64,000 nucleotides of DNA from contig CM062291.1 of the NCBI GenBank assembly GCA_031216915.1, positions 30,619,023-30,683,022 of the forward strand, given 5' to 3'. A program made the position numbers and the translations under genes. Each line of letters starts with the position of its first letter. Within the stretch, counting starts at the first letter, position 1. Below, one piece after another: positions 55,537 through 64,000 of this stretch. The notes under the pieces were generated by a model. That model worked only from the letters and a program-made list of their open reading frames with translations, did no database searches and had not been told where the DNA came from. Origin of the DNA: Pictodentalium vernedei. Its lineage: Eukaryota; Mollusca; Scaphopoda; Dentaliida; Dentaliidae.

Positions 55537-55772
55537 CCCTTTATCCAATGAATCGCCCGCATCCGCCAGCGTAATTTGCAAATTCAGCAGTTGCAAGAGA
55601 TAAATTTTGAAAAATATTTCTACAAAACCATATCAGGTGATCCCTCATTGGAACGAGCTCATCGAGCTCGATCCAAAGAGGGGGCACATGATAGGGTTTT
55701 GTTGAATTTTTTTTTTTTTTAAAATAGTAATTACAATAATAAATTTTTATATCATCTGCGTTGGGTAAAGGG
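55537..55772. mobile_element. P1a MITE, second of three
   Basis: Shares TTAA 55533-55536 with the first copy; right TTAA 55773-55776. Arms CTCATTGG/CCAAAGAG mismatch. Confidence 0.85.
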
Positions 55773-55816
55773 TTAACAGACAGAATCTAAGCTTCATTCA
55801 CTTAATTCAACTTTAA

Positions 55817-56048
55817 CCCTTTACCCAACAAATCGGCCACATCCGTCCGCGTGATATGCAAATTCAGCAGTTGAAAAATATTATTTTTCAAAAAATTTCA
55901 ACAAAACCATATCATGTGACCCCTCGTTGGAACGAGCTCGTTGAGCTCATTCCAACGAGGGGTCACATGATATGGTTTTGTTGAAATTTTTTGAAAAAAA
56001 TTATATTTAAAATAATAAGTTTTGATATTGTCTGCGTTGGGTAAAGGG
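55817..56048. mobile_element. P1a MITE, third of three
   Basis: TTAA at 55813-55816 and 56049-56052. Arms CTCGTTGG/CCAACGAG pair perfectly. Confidence 0.9.
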
Positions 56049-56109
56049 TTAATGGTGATGAATAATAAACACAACTCAAGTAGGGCAAGGGGGGGGGGGG
56101 GGAGGGGGA

Positions 56110-56525
56110 ATTTGTTGACGCTATTCCATACAGTGGGCTAGAATCCCCCAACTTATCCTATGAGTACCTCATTCTGTTATATTTATTTACTTTACAGCTG
56201 CCAGCTCCCCAACATCGTAACTCTGCACAGCAGCACAGGCAGGGTTAGATTGGTTGAGGACATGCACATCATCGACGTGCAGTACACTTTAGTAAACGGC
56301 GTCATCATGCCTCATGTGGACAATCAGGGTGAAGTGGCTTGTCAAAGGACACAACGCGGGAGTCCGAATCAATCGCTCAGATGGTCACCCATCCGAGGAT
56401 TAACCGACGTTGCTTAACTTCGGTGATCTGATGAGAACTGGTTACCGCAACGCCCCCACCTCATTCTGTTTAAGCCTGAGATCTTCATTCAGATTGAGGT
56501 TCACAGAGGGTTATTTGTTTTATCA
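56110..56525. mobile_element. P3 remnant split by a 5S SINE
   Basis: CCATACAGTGGGCTAG and TTATCCTATGAGTACCTCATT before, CTCATTCTGTTTAAGCCTGAG and GAGGTTCACAGAGGG after. Matches 56980-57080. Confidence 0.6.
56166..56470 (-). mobile_element. 5S rRNA-headed SINE, 3' truncated
   Basis: The body is 56179-56457, flanked by a perfect 13-bp TSD ACCTCATTCTGTT (56166-56178, 56458-56470). The minus-strand head reads GCGGTAACCAGTTCTCATC, AGATCACCGAAGTTAAGC, then GTTAATCCTCGGATGGGTGA. The SINE tail is absent. Confidence 0.9.
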
Positions 56526-56534
56526 CTTTAATAG

Positions 56535-56740
56535 TGATTTATTTATTTATTTATTGGTGTTTAAGATCACATATTTTTGCACAATGGCTAATCATGACCA
56601 CAACATGAGTATCAACTCAAGACCAGGGGTGAGCGTTATTGAGCCATGTTGCCCATTTTAGAGAGGGTTTGCACCTCCTAAGCATTGGTGACTGTGTCCT
56701 ATTTTAGCAGTAAAACAAAGCCTGTTTACTGCAGTGAGGG
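56535..56740 (-). mobile_element. SINE-B
   Basis: Minus strand: tail T1 (TTTATTGGTGTTTAAGATC), GTTGCCCATTTTAGAG and head with GTAAAACAAAGCCTGTTTAC. Confidence 0.8.
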
Positions 56741-56934
56741 CAATGGGGGCAGGAATCAATAACCCTTGTTGCAGTTTTTCCTACAACACTTGAAAAACTC
56801 AAACCACGGCTCTTGATTCCTGTCCACTGTACTCCACGCTGATAGTGTTGTCTTATCAGTAAACATTTAGAAGGAACAATAAAGTTTTAACATCCCTATA
56901 AGGTGTTTAATATTCAACTGGAAGCAAGCCAGGA

Positions 56935-57167
56935 AATTAGCAATCTGTCAATTTCAGAATGAGGTCCCCAGAGGGTGAATTTGCTGATACTAACCCAACA
57001 GTGGGCTAGAATCCCCAACTTATCCTCTGAGTACCTCATTCTGTTTAAGCCTGAGATCTTCATTTAGATTGAGGTTCAAAGAGGGTGCATTTAGTAATGC
57101 TACCATCACAAAATTTACCCTCTGCAGACCTCATTTGCAGACGACCATCAACTTATTTCCAGGCTTA
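56935..57167. mobile_element. P3 hAT-like MITE
   Basis: Flanks ACTGGAAG (56927-56934) and TCTGGAAG (57168-57175), 7 of 8 match. CAAGCCAGGAAATTAGC to CTTATTTCCAGGCTT. Confidence 0.8.
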
Positions 57168-57177
57168 TCTGGAAGCA

Positions 57178-57307
57178 ACCAATATTTTGTTAGTATGGAT
57201 TTGTTTTATTAGAATCTAGCTCTGGGCACTCTCAATAAATTGCATCAAAACATTTTCCAATGAACTAAGTCTTAATACCGCAAATAATTGAGCACTTTAC
57301 AAATTAA
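57178..57307. mobile_element. P2 remnant
   Basis: TTTGTTTTATTAGAATC, GGGCACTCTCAATAAATTG and AATAATTGAGCACTTTAC. Confidence 0.5.
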
Positions 57308-57361
57308 TGCACTACAACACACACATTATATAGCGTAATATTGCTTCCTCTAATGTCTTAA

Positions 57362-57600
57362 CCCTTTACCCAACAAATCGCCCGCATCCGCCCGCGTAAT
57401 ATGCAAATCAGCAGTTGAAAAAATATTATTTTTCGAAAAATTTCAACAAAACTATATCAAATGACTCCTCTTTGGAACGAGCTCGTCGAGCTCGTTCCAA
57501 AGAGGGGTCACATGATATGGTTTTGTTGAATTTTTTTTAAAAATTTAAAAAATGATATTTCAAATAATAAATTTTGAAATCGTCTGCGTTGGGTAAAGGG
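57362..57600. mobile_element. P1a MITE
   Basis: TTAA at 57358-57361 and 57601-57604. Arms CTCTTTGG/CCAAAGAG pair perfectly. Confidence 0.9.
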
Positions 57601-57604
57601 TTAA

Positions 57605-57869
57605 AACATTATAGACTTGGATATGTCAACATAATTTTCACAACTCATACGGCCAATATATTTGTCAAGCCATTACCTTTACAGACCCTTGCTGTTAACT
57701 AATCATCTTCATGGAACAGAACTCGCCATCTTCTTTGACCACACAATTAAAACCAGAAGTGAGAGCACGTTACTCACCTTGGATTAAGGTGTTCAAAGGA
57801 GAAAATTAAACAATTTGAAGAATGAATTTTATGTTTTATTATATGCTAGCCTGTGAATTATCAAAAATT
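57605..57869. other. unassigned sequence
   Basis: No repeat or gene recognised. Confidence 0.35.
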
Positions 57870-58445
57870 ATCTAAAAGATATTTCCCGATATCCATTGAC
57901 TCAATGGATATCGAGGAATATCCCTCAGTAGCTTCCTAAATAATGTCATGCTATGCTGTATCACGTCGCTTTGAAGGAAGGTCAGCTGATTTTTGTTATT
58001 GTTTTGAAATGTACACATTTGGAGTTGAATTGGGCTGAATATTGTGCAATAAAATGTCTCATAGCATTTAATAAAAAAAAGAAAATCTACTCGATTTTAG
58101 TCAGTATCGGGAATTATATGATGAGTGTGGACCTGAAAGTTTTATTTTTCACGAGCACTTGCGCGAGTAAAAAATAATATTTTCAGGTCCACACGATGAA
58201 TTTTTTCAGTAGCTTCCTAAATGACATTACGCCTTGAAGGAATGATCAAAAGATCTTTGTTATTGTTTTGCAACTGTTTGCAGTTGAATTGGGCTGAATA
58301 TTGTGCAGTAAAATGTCACGAAGCATATAATAAAAAGAAAATCTACGCTGTTTTAGTGAATATCGGGAATTATCTCATGAGTGTGTACCTGAAAGTTTTA
58401 TTTTTCACGAGCGCATGTGCGAAAACAGCGTAGATATCCTCTATC
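57870..58445 (+). repeat. two ~270-bp tandem units with a GGATATC palindrome
   Basis: CGATATCCATTGACTCAATGGATATCG at 57888-57914 (two parts). CAGTAGCTTCCTAAAT, GTTGAATTGGGCTGAATATTG and CTGAAAGTTTTATTTTTCACG each occur twice (57930, 58208). ORFs in each unit align with one another but resemble no protein I know. Confidence 0.6.
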
Positions 58446-58461
58446 TATTCAAACCTATTAA

Positions 58462-58692
58462 CCCTTTACCCAACGAATCGCCCGCATCCGCCCGCGTAAT
58501 ATGCAAATTTAGTAGTTGAAAAAATATTATTTTTCAAAAAATTTCAACAATACCATATCATGTGACCCCTCGTTGGAACGAGCTCGTTCCAACGAGGGAT
58601 CACATGATATGGTTTTGTTGAAATTTTTTGAAAAATTTGAAAAAATGATATTTAAAATAATAATTTTGATATCGTCTGCGTTGGTTAAAAGG
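58462..58692. mobile_element. P1a MITE
   Basis: TTAA at 58458-58461 and 58693-58696. Loopless core, arms CTCGTTGG/CCAACGAG. Confidence 0.9.
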
Positions 58693-58696
58693 TTAA

Positions 58697-59115
58697 TGGG
58701 GAGTCTGTGGCTCCATGATTCAGTCTTGTCAGAAATTCAAGCACTGATTATCTCCCTTGATATGCAATACAACTAGAAATTTTCCGTCGCTCTGGTAGGG
58801 CTTCCCGCCCTGGGATGGGTGGGCCTGCTAGTTGGTATATACAGTCCAGAGCTGTTATTCTGGGTGTCAAATGAAAAACAAAGATAGGAGTATTCAACAT
58901 CATGAAATCTGGGGATCTGAGTTCAAATGTATTACTAACTCGCTCCAGCCATGTTTTCAAAGAAAAATATAGTTTTAAATATTTGCTGTTTGTGAATAGG
59001 TAATAATCATTATTTGGCCATCTTGGATTTTTGGTCCATTACAGCGATAGGCATCATTTGTTGTTATGTCTGCCAAATTTCAAAGTTCAGTCTCAAAGCA
59101 TCTCTGAGTAACGAG
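58697..59115. other. unassigned sequence
   Basis: No repeat or gene recognised. Confidence 0.35.
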
Positions 59116-59117
59116 TT

Positions 59118-59330
59118 TTAACCCTTTACCTAAGAGTAATGAGTTTTAACCCTTTACCTAACGAATTGGAAGCATCTGCCAACATAATACACAAATTGAG
59201 TAGTTGGAAAAAAAAACCCATATCATGTGTCCCCCTCATTGGAATGAGCTTGCCAAGCTCGTTCTTATGAGAGGTCACATGATATGGTTTTGATTAAATG
59301 TCTGAAATTTTTTTTATGTTAACTGTCCAG
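59118..59330. mobile_element. P1a MITE with duplicated left end, decayed
   Basis: GAGTTTTAACCCTTTACCTAA occurs as two near-copies (59114, 59142). Core GGAATGAGCTTGCC...GCTCGTTC. Right end lost. Confidence 0.65.
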
Positions 59331-59334
59331 TTTG

Positions 59335-59835
59335 TAGATTTATTAATTTACACAATGGCTAATTGTGACAGCAGCAATAAAGTCAATTGTTTATACCCAG
59401 GTTACCCATTTTAGAGAACTTCCATCCGAGGCATTGGTGACTGGGTCCTATTTTACCAGTAAAACAGAATTTACCGGTGCAAACGAGCACTGCTTCACTT
59501 CCGGGGTTCTGACTTTCTACTGCACCACTATAACAGCTTAATTGCATTTGAGATAGGAAAATTTGTCAAATTTGAATATTGGCCTTGAAGGTAAAAATCT
59601 CATGTTTTAATTTATTTATTTGTGTTGAAGGTCACATATTTCAGCACTATGGCTGAATGTGACGGCAACATGGATATAAAGTCAAGTTCAGCCAGTCATT
59701 TATACCCATGATGCTAATTTTAGAGGACTTCCACCCTATGTATTGAAATTGCATCCAATTTTACCAGTAAAACATAGCTTGTTTACCGCAGTAAACAAGC
59801 TCTGATTCACTTCATGGGAAGAACATCTTCCAAGG
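59335..59835 (-). mobile_element. two SINE-B copies
   Basis: 59335-59515 and 59612-59835, each with T1 tail, TTGGTGACTGGGTCC or diverged form, and head GAAGTGAAGCAGTG complement. Confidence 0.75.
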
Positions 59836-59989
59836 GTTAGAATTAACAAACGGAGTTATGGTGCAGGGTATCCCATCATAACGGAATGACTGAACTTTGA
59901 GGAAAATGGCTCTGCTGAACCAAATTCTAGGAGAGCGTTAGCTGCCCTCAGGTAATTTTCAAATGTACAGGTTTTGAGTGATAACTTTG

Positions 59990-60305
59990 TTTATTGGGGT
60001 TTAGTGACATTTTGAACAGCTTGGGTCACAACGTGTTGGACAGCTTTACAGGTGGAGGAAGCCAGAGTGAGACACCGAAAATGGACATTCGGTTATCAGA
60101 CTATGTCAAGACTCTCCATGCAATGTACTAACTCTATACATGCAGAATTAGCAACAGCTGAAGGCAAGTGCGCCATCAACATTCAGTACACTGCAGTACA
60201 CAGCACCACCGTGCCCCCATATGGGCAATCTTAAGTGTATTGCCCAAGGACAGCACACAGTTACTGCTGGTTAGGATCGAAACATCAACCTTTCGGTTTC
60301 AAGTC
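59990..60305 (-). mobile_element. SINE (type-2 head, tail T2), 5' truncated
   Basis: TTTATTGGGGTTTAGTGAC, core GGTGGAGGAAGCCAG, head complement GAAACATCAACCTTTCGG. Confidence 0.7.
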
Positions 60306-60381
60306 AAGTTTACTCCCCTAGTAAACAAGCATTGCTTCACTTCCTGGGGTTTCCACGGTGGCCTTTTAAAGGTAGCACCAG

Positions 60382-60593
60382 GCTTTGCATTTTGGCTGGG
60401 CTTGGCTGATAGGCCCCGTAATAAGCCATGACAGTGATTTTTCAGGGCCTATCTGTAGGCCCTGAAAAAATAGCATTTTACTATTATGTTTAATGAAAAT
60501 AGGCCCCCGGCAATGCAGAAGTAGACCCCAACAATCAATTTACAGGACCAAATGGTAGGCCCCGATATGTTTTCAAAATGCAAGGCCTGTAAC
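60382..60593. mobile_element. palindromic element, TIR CAGGC(T/C)TTGCATTTTG
   Basis: Left CAGGCTTTGCATTTTGGC, right CAAAATGCAAGGCCTG. Inner hairpin TTTTTCAGGGCCTATC with complement near 60440-60470. No convincing TSD. Confidence 0.55.
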
Positions 60594-60939
60594 ACTGCAG
60601 TTAGAACAAATGGTATATGGTAACATAACAACAAAACTTAGCTTTAGGCCCATAAATATTATTAATCAGTTTTTGAGCAAGCAACTATAGGTAATGCCCT
60701 ACATATAAACACACAAATGAATATGATCTATAAATGTCGTAGTTATGTACACATGTAACTCTATAGTTAGTTTTGAGTGATTCAGTTAAAGGAACACTTT
60801 TAGCACCAAAACCGGATATTTCTTATATATGTTAACACTTAACAATCTAATATATTACAGTGGGAATCCTGTTAACCCTTTATCTAACACACATGATATC
60901 AAAAACTTTTATTTTAATTATTGCTTTTCAAATTTATTT

Positions 60940-61312
60940 GGGAGCGCGGTGGCTCAGTGGTAGACTGTTGGACTTCTATGCTAGAGGTCCCGAGTTCGAT
61001 CCCCGTCCGGGATGACCCGCGTTGTGTCCTTGGGCAAGGCACTTTATCCCGGTTGCCTACATGGGGGCAAGATGACGCAGTGTACTAAGGCGTACTGCAT
61101 GTCAGTGGTGCACATATCTTCAACCGCTGTAACCCTGCTTGAGTGGACCTTGAACAGAGTTGGAATGTTGAGGAGCTGACAGTTGCTCGCCGTTGCTCGG
61201 TGGTTCTCTCCGGGTACTTCGGCTTCCTCAACCCGTAAAACGGTCACGGTCGCGATTAGCCATTGTGCATAAGTATGTGACCTTAAACCCCAAAAAATAA
61301 ATAAATAATAAA
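60940..61312 (+). mobile_element. full-length tRNA SINE (type-2 head, tail T1) in P1a
   Basis: A box TGGCTCAGTGG, B box GAGTTCGATCC, core CTCTCCGGGTACTTCGGC, tail AATAAATAAATAATAAA. Near-consensus boxes suggest a young copy. Confidence 0.88.
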
Positions 61313-61474
61313 TTTATTTATTGGTGTTTAAGGTCACATATTTCTGCACAATGGCTCATCATGACCTCAACAGTTTTACAGGTGGAGCAATGGCGAGAAT
61401 CTGTCAGCTCCCCAACATAGTAACTCCACACAAGCAGGATTAGCATTGGTTGAAGACAGGTGCACCATCGATGT
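61313..61474 (-). mobile_element. SINE fragment, tail T1, in P1a
   Basis: TTTATTGGTGTTTAAGGTC through GTGCACCATCGATG; the head is missing. Confidence 0.75.
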
Positions 61475-61617
61475 TTTTCAAATGTTTCAGGAATTCTATC
61501 CAAACCATATCATGTGAACCCTCATTGGAACGAGCTCGATGAGCTCATTCCAATGAGCGTTTCACATGGTATTTTGTTGAAAGTTTTTGAAAAATAAATT
61601 TTTTTCAACTGCTTATC

Positions 61618-61757
61618 TATCGTTCATACCCATGTTGCCCATTTTTGAGGACTTCCACACCAAGCATTGGTGACTGGGTCCTATTTTACAAGTAAAACAA
61701 AGCTTGTTTACCACAGTGAACAATTACTGTTTCACATCCCGGTGTTCCAAAAGGGAC
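61618..61757 (-). mobile_element. SINE-B fragment in P1a
   Basis: TACCCATGTTGCCCATTT, GCATTGGTGACTGGGTCC, AAAGCTTGTTTACC. Confidence 0.7.
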
Positions 61758-61887
61758 ATTCATTCGGTAAAGGGTTAACAGAATTTCCACTTTGCTAGTT
61801 TTAAAATAAAAACAATAGGAGAAAACAATAAAACATTTTTTTTCCATTTTTTCCACATTCAGGACATCAATCAAACATCGTCAGCAA

Positions 61888-62038
61888 TGCTTATGTGGAG
61901 TTAGTGCGGTAAGGAGTCTGATAGTTCCTCGCAGCTGCTTGGTGGTTCTCTCAGGGTACTCATGCTTCCTCCACTTGTAAAACTGTCCAACGTAAGGTGA
62001 CCCGGTTGTTAAAAGTGTTGTTAAGACCCAATAAAAAA
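61888..62038 (+). mobile_element. SINE 3' fragment, tail T2
   Basis: Core CTCTCAGGGTACTCATGC to AAAGTGTTGTTAAGACCC and AATAAAAA. Confidence 0.7.
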
Positions 62039-62044
62039 TGCTAT

Positions 62045-63008
62045 TTTTTTATTGGAATTCAACAGCATTTTCAACAGGCAGGATCATAGCATAACAGATA
62101 GCTTTACAGGTGGAGGAAGCTGGAATACCTGGAGAACTACTGATCAGTGGCAAGTAACTGTTAGACTCTTCAACTTACTAACCTTGCACAAACAGGGTGA
62201 TCATCATTTGAAGGCAAGTGTACAATCGGTGTACAATATGCTTAAGTACACTGTGTCGTAATTCTACTTTGGGCAATCGGGTAGGGCCCTGCGAATAACA
62301 CATTTTCGATTCGAATCAAATCTTGATTCGAATAAGGTCTATTATTCAAAATCGAATCAAATCTCAAATCAAATTCTGGGCATCCCAAAGATGACCAAAT
62401 AGGGGGGGAGGGGCTGTACACCAGATTGTTCTGACTGTGATGCTTCAAGTCTCAACTGATAAAATAATCCAGCTACATCAAGGCATACCTTCCTGGAAGG
62501 CATACCTTGAAGATGTAGTTTGAATATTACCCAGGAATGGGTGCGATACTTACCAACACTGTGCACTGCACGAGACTAGCCACTAGCAACAGCTCATTGT
62601 CAACATTATTTGGAAACTTTAACATTGTTTTCAACAGTAGTAGAGATCAGCGAGACTGGAATTAGCATGGGGGAGGTGGTATGGGTCAAATGCTATTTAT
62701 GTTAAATATGGATAAAATTACACTGTGTCATTATTTATTTACAAATTCCATCTGAACTATACAATGACTAATACCAAGCTATATTCTCGTGTAAAGGTTC
62801 GAAAGTTAATGAATCGAACAGTTGATTTCAAATCAAATTGAATATGAACTTAAGATTCAAAATCGAATCAAATCTCAAAGCTTCGCAGGGATCGACGATT
62901 GGGATTATGCGTCTTGCTGAAAGACACAACAGATGCAGGTGAGGATAAAACCTACAACCTTTTGATCTTAAGTCCAGGGCTCTAACCAGTGAGCCACCAT
63001 GCTCCCAA
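62045..63008 (-). mobile_element. SINE (type-2-like head, tail T2) split by a hAT-like element
   Basis: TTTTTATTGGAATTCAACAG (tail) to GGGCAATCGGG; resumes CGATTGGGATTATGCG and ends GTGAGCCACCATGCTCCC. Confidence 0.7.
62282..62895. mobile_element. hAT-like element with TIR TAGGGCCCTGCGAA
   Basis: Right end TTCGCAGGGATCGA. Flanks CAATCGGG and CGATTGGG, 6 of 8. Subterminal GATTCGAATCAAATC repeats. Inner palindrome at 62470-62520 (CAAGGCATACCTTCC with complement). Confidence 0.6.
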
Positions 63009-63112
63009 TTTAACCCTCTGCACACAAATGTCAATTCAAGCTTCAGCTTTTTCCCATAATGCAACTACAAATTTCACCATTTCTCCTTGAGCTCTGTCAA
63101 ACAAATATTGTA

Positions 63113-63785
63113 CAGTGAAACCCTGTTAATTGAATAGTCACTTTGCCAATGAAAATTATTCAATTAACAGAAGTATTCAATCAACAGGGGTTATGTCACT
63201 TTCCTGTATTCTAGAGATAAACTTAGCATTTATTCTATTACATCTTGTTTGACAGAGCTCCATGAGCTCTGTCAAACAAGATATAATAGATTAAATGCCT
63301 GTATTGGATGTACTGAGGACAAATAGGTCTTTTAACAAAGGAAATCTGGGGAGAGTCAGGGTTATTTCTTGACAGGTTGCAAAAGTTTTTATTCAATTAA
63401 CAGGAGTTTACTCTATTACCTATATTCAATTAACCATTTACCCAACGAATCGGCCATATCCACATGCGTGATATGCAAATTTAGCAGCTGAAAAGATATT
63501 ATTTTTTTTAAAATTTCAACAAAACCATATCATGTAACCGCTCTTTGGAACAAGCTCATCGAGCTCATTCCAAAGAGAAGTCATATGATATGGTTTTGTT
63601 GAATTTTTTTGAAAAATTTAAAAAAATTATATTCAAAATAATAAATTTTGATATCGTCTGCGTTGGGTAAAGGGTTAACAGGTCAATACGTTCTGGACAT
63701 ATGGTAAATGGTTTTGTGTTGGGAAATTATATTCAATTAACAGGGTTATTCAGTTAAGAGATATCCAATTAAGTGGGCTCAACTG
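63113..63785. mobile_element. P6 MITE split by P1a
   Basis: CAGTGAAACCCTGTTAATTG to AAGTGGGCTCAACTG with TA on both sides (63111-63112, 63786-63787). Core CTTGTTTGACAGAGCTCCATG with complement. Confidence 0.85.
63434..63674. mobile_element. P1a MITE inside P6
   Basis: TTAA at 63430-63433 and 63675-63678. Removing it restores the sequence TATTCAATTAACAGGTC found in uninterrupted P6 copies. Confidence 0.92.
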
Positions 63786-63810
63786 TATTGGTTAAATTTG
63801 TAGTATTTAC

Positions 63811-64000
63811 TCATTTGTTTATTGGTGTTTAAGGTCATATACTTATGCACAATGGCTAATTCATGACCGTGACAGTTTTATGGATGAAGGAACCGGAGTA
63901 CCCGGAGAGAACCACCGAGCAACGATGAGCAGCTGCCAGCTCCCCAACATTGTAACTCAGCACTGCAGCACAGGCAGGGTTACATAGGTTGCAGACATGC
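63811..64000 (-). mobile_element. tRNA-type SINE, tail T1, cut by window end
   Basis: TTTATTGGTGTTTAAGGTC, core ACCGGAGTACCCGGAGAG, continuing to the window edge in the P4 remnant. Confidence 0.8.

Larger units (their letters stand above)
60876..61774. mobile_element. P1a MITE containing three SINE insertions
   Basis: TTAA at 60872-60875 and 61775-61778. Left CCCTTTATCTAACAC, right TTCGGTAAAGGG. The hairpin (61505-61580) is intact between SINEs. Confidence 0.8.
63013..63810. mobile_element. P4 MITE split by P6
   Basis: Left CCCTCTGCACACAAATG (TTAA 63011-63014) to CTGTCAAACAAATATTG; resumes TTGGTTAAATTTGTAGT after P6. The right part is lost at the SINE. Confidence 0.7.

Overview
This window is metazoan genomic DNA packed with transposable elements. 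I find no host gene I can support. It is AT-rich and almost every recognisable segment is a repeat. The mix suggests a marine invertebrate, most likely a lophotrochozoan such as a mollusc. It includes tRNA- and 5S-derived SINEs with AATA tails, a CR1-like LINE with a 2A peptide, and elements ending in CTCTTGT with internal ~165-bp arrays. The organism call is an inference from repeat style, not from a gene.

Family names used here are mine. P1, P2, P4 and P5 are short palindromic MITEs flanked by TTAA (piggyBac-like). P1 has TIR CCCTTTACCCAAC and two internal types: P1a, with a hairpin arm containing ATATCATGTGACC, and P1b, with an arm containing ACATAGGTTATGACC. R is a ~955-bp TTAA element with TIRs of about 310 bp. 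P3 is a hAT-like MITE with 8-bp TSDs. P6 is a pogo/mariner-like MITE with TIR CAGTGGA and TA target. H1 to H5 are Helitron-like or pearl-like elements, several with ~140-170 bp tandem cores. Q is a repeat ending in a CTTTCCCAAAC hairpin. SINEs have tRNA type-1, tRNA type-2 or 5S heads and either tail T1 (ends TGTGACCTTAAACACC) or tail T2 (ends AAAGTGTCATTAAACCCC). SINE-B has an unrelated head with tail T1.

Layout. 1-9.9 kb: SINEs and MITEs, with nested groups at 1.09-2.23, 5.4-6.25 and 8.0-9.1 kb. 10.2-11.1 kb: the longest stretch without a recognised repeat. 11.1-14.1 kb: MITEs and SINE-B copies. 14.16-18.1 kb: a hAT-like transposon relic with a broken BED-like zinc finger and two R elements. 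18.8-20.05 kb: an internally deleted LINE interrupted by P1a. 20-26.8 kb: SINEs, P2, P6 and a ~139-bp tandem array. 26.8-31.5 kb: three tandem-core elements, one nested in another. 32.2-35.7 kb: a decayed CR1-like LINE whose 2A motif is intact. 36-37 kb: a second LINE endonuclease fragment. 37.2-38.4 kb: GGAC and CCCTAA-like repeats. 39.26-41.08 kb: a 1.8-kb palindrome with four tRNA-like sequences. 41.3-53.4 kb: MITEs, Q elements, an inverted H1 copy and a very recent ~480-bp duplication. 53.4-64 kb: nested hAT, SINE and MITE stacks, ending in a four-level nest.

The strongest observations are internal empty-site proofs of TTAA insertion, arm-to-arm covariation in the P1 hairpins, SINEs with exchangeable heads and tails, the tRNA-bearing palindrome, and two different MITE families sharing one palindromic core.
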